NCBI RefSeq assembly: GCF_000829695.1
Contig: NZ_BBNN01000024.1
Coordinates: 124,001 to 188,000 of the forward strand
Source of the DNA: Streptomyces sp. NBRC 110035
GTDB lineage: Bacteria; Actinomycetota; Actinomycetes; Streptomycetales; Streptomycetaceae
Direction: 5' to 3'
Length of the DNA stretch: 64,000 bases
The notes below the pieces were generated by a model that saw nothing but the letters and a program-made list of their open reading frames with translations, searched no databases and was not told where the DNA came from. A program made the position numbers and the translations under genes. This document shows positions 62,377 through 64,000 of the stretch, piece after piece; position 1 is the stretch's first letter; each line of letters starts with the position of its first letter.

Positions 62377-63606
62377 ATGACGCGGTCCTTTCCCTCTCCT
62401 CTTCACTCCAACTCCCTTGCCGCCCAAAGGTTTTCGGTCGTCATCGTGAGTGCCGGTCCGGCCGGGCTCACGGTCGGCAGCATCCTGCGGGCGGCCGGTG
62501 TGGAGTGCCTGGCCCTGGAGGCCGGGTCGCGGGAGTTCATCGAGCGGCGGCCCCGGGCCGGGGTGACCGAGGAAGGGGCGGTGCGCGGGCTGGAGCGGCG
62601 GGGTCTCGCACGGGACCTGCTGGAGCGGGCCGAACTGCACTCCGCGTGCGAGTTCCGCTTCCACGGGGAGCGGTACCGCTCCCCCTACCGGAAGCTGACG
62701 GGCAGTCACCACTGGATCCGTCCGCAGCCGTTGCTGGTCACGGACCTGGTGCGCGCGTACGCGGACGTGCGGGGCGGGCAGATCCGGTTCGGCGTGCGGG
62801 ACGTGCGGCTGCACGACATGGACGGCGACCGGCCGTCGGTGCCGTACACCTGCCCGGAGACCGGCGGGCGGCAGGTCGTGGAGTGCTCCTTCGTGGCGGG
62901 CTGCGACGGGGCCCGCGGGGCGACGCGGGCGCGCTGCCGCCGGAGCGGGCGCGTGTGGCGCGGCACGACTACGGCATCGGCTGGCCGGCGCTGCTCGCCG
63001 AGGCGCCGTCGGCCGGTGACAGCGTGGTCTTCGGCTGCCACCCGGACGGGTTCGCCGGCCAGATGCCGCGCAGCCCCGGGGTGACCCGCTACCACCTCCA
63101 GTGCCCGCCCGGCTCCGACCCCGCCGACTGGCCGCACGAGCGGGTCTGGGCGGAGCTCCGGCGACGGCTCGGCGCGGCCGGCGCACCCCTCCGGCCGAGG
63201 GGCGGCTGGTCGAGAAGCGCGTGCTGGCCATGCACGACTACGTCACCGAGCCGATGGCGTTCGGGCGCCTCTTCCTGGCCGGGGACGCGGCGCATCTGGT
63301 CGCGCCGATCGCCGCCAAGGGCATGAACCTCGCCCTGCACGACGCCTTCCTGCTCGGTGACGCGCTGGCCGCTCACCTCACGAGCGGCGACGACAGCGGA
63401 CTGGCCGGCTACTCGCAGGCGTGCCTGCGGCGCGTGTGGGACCACCAGGAGTTCTCGCAGTGGCTCTCCGAGCTCTACCACGGCACCGCGGCGGGCGAAC
63501 CGTTCCGCGCGGGCACCACGCCGGCCCGGCTGCGACGTCTGTTCACGTCCCGCGCCGCGGCCACCGCCTTCGCCGAGCAGTATCTGGGCACGGCCCCTCG
63601 TACTGA
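62377..63606 (+). pseudogene. 4-hydroxybenzoate 3-monooxygenase-like (PobA) pseudogene, two frameshifts
   Basis: The protein reads in three successive frames. Frame 1 (from ATG 62377): V-V-I-V-S-A-G-P-A-G-L to G-C-D-G-A-R-G. Frame 2 (from ~62930): A-L-P-P-E-R-A-R-V-A-R-H-D-Y-G-I-G-W to the region near 63190. Frame 3: P-A-E-G-R-L-V-E-K-R, G-D-A-A-H-L-V-A-P-I-A-A-K-G-M-N to the end. Together they form a ~395-residue PobA-type flavin hydroxylase. The first Gly of the FAD motif GxGxxG is Ser, and frame 3 runs on to 63802 into the opposite gene, so the natural stop is also lost. I give an approximate end. Confidence 0.8.
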
Positions 63607-63638
63607 CCGGGCGAGCGCCGAGCGCCTCTCCGGCTGCC

Positions 63639-63998
63639 TCAGTCGTGCGGGGGCCGGTCGTTCAGCCGGTGGTCGGCGACGTTCAGCGCCTCGTCCACCA
63701 GCCGCCGCAGGTGTCCGTCGCGCAGTGAGTAGATCACCCTGCGGCCCTCCTTGCGCGTGTCCACGAGTCCCGCGAGGCGTAGCCGCGCCAGATGCTGGCT
63801 GACCGCGGGCCGCGCCGCCCCGCACACCTCCGTGAGCGTGCCCACGTCGGCCTCTCCCCCGGTCAGCGCGTGCAGCAGGGTCAGCCGGGTGCGGTCACCG
63901 AGCAGGGCCAGGAGTTCCGCGGCGAGCGCGAACTGCTCGTCGCCGGGTGTGCGCGGGTGCGCACCGTGCGCAGATGACAGGTGCATGCGTGCGCTCAT
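63639..63998 (-). CDS. ArsR/SmtB-family repressor
   Basis: 119 residues (start at ATG 63998, 2 nt from the window end, or ATG 63986). wHTH with L-A-A-E-L-L-A-L-L-G-D-R-T-R-L-T-L-L-H-A-L and A-R-P-A-V-S-Q-H-L-A-R-L-R-L-A-G-L-V. The ArsR cysteine motif E-L-C-V-C is E-V-C-G-A here. Helix 5 has D-G-H and a His 14 residues later but lacks the intermediate His of CzrA-type Zn sites. Metal sensing is possible but incomplete. The true N-terminus may lie at the window edge. Confidence 0.82.
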   Translation of the reverse strand: MSARMHLSSAHGAHPRTPGDEQFALAAELLALLGDRTRLTLLHALTGGEADVGTLTEVCGAARPAVSQHLARLRLAGLVDTRKEGRRVIYSLRDGHLRRLVDEALNVADHRLNDRPPHD

Positions 63999-64000
63999 AC

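Overview
The window is typical high-GC Streptomyces (or very close actinomycete) chromosome. Genes have G/C-rich third positions and GTG/TTG starts are common. It carries actinobacterial hallmarks: a SpoIIE-type phosphatase with PAS, GAF and HATPase domains, an HTH/DUF397/anti-sigma-like trio, an ECF41 sigma factor, a c-di-AMP (ydaO-type) leader before an NlpC/P60 hydrolase, and a Lrp/cystathionine-lyase pair. No rRNA, tRNA or CRISPR was seen.

Layout. 1-5.0 kb: end of a dimethylarginine hydrolase gene coupled to ornithine aminotransferase, then the SpoIIE phosphatase and a decayed relative. 5-10 kb: RpiB-like isomerase, PlsC-like acyltransferase, riboswitch-controlled cell-wall hydrolase, and the WhiJ-type trio. 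10-14.5 kb: complete biotin locus, bioF divergent from bioB-bioA-bioD. 14.7-25.5 kb: methyltransferase, toxin-antitoxin pair with a palindromic operator, MacB-like ABC exporter, two CNNM/CorC membrane proteins, SGNH hydrolase, purB, mug. 25.5-33.5 kb: ABC-2 exporter with a divergent two-component system whose kinase gene is frameshifted, ROK and GntR regulators, ECF41 sigma factor, hydrolase. 33.6-44.7 kb: PhoD phosphatase, ACT-GNAT protein, PLP lyase/Lrp pair, DUF885 peptidase-like protein, SDR remnant, sbcC-sbcD.

44.7-59.5 kb is an accessory island between core genes sbcD and a yigZ homologue. Its left side holds an integrase tail fused to a permease fragment and an IS30 transposase remnant; its right side holds a large perfect palindrome and a possible IstB remnant. 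Inside lie a DMATS-type indole prenyltransferase, a decayed methyltransferase gene, a 2509-residue NRPS with order A-(N-methyltransferase)-T-C-A-T-reductase, an MbtH protein, a P450 and an aldo/keto reductase. NRPS architecture plus P450 plus indole prenyltransferase is the set known from teleocidin/lyngbyatoxin/pendolmycin biosynthesis. The NRPS would make N-methyl-valyl-tryptophanol, the P450 would close the indolactam ring, and the prenyltransferase would decorate the indole. Hand-aligned specificity residues agree with valine and an aromatic residue.

59.6-64 kb returns to housekeeping-like genes: YigZ, SixA-like phosphatase, a cysteinyl-tRNA-synthetase-like protein, a CoA-binding protein, a twice-frameshifted 4-hydroxybenzoate hydroxylase pseudogene and an ArsR regulator. 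Decayed genes are frequent throughout (phosphatase relative, antitoxin, kinase, SDR, integrase/permease, methyltransferase, pobA-like). A short palindromic repeat occurs at least twice, once inside the SDR remnant.
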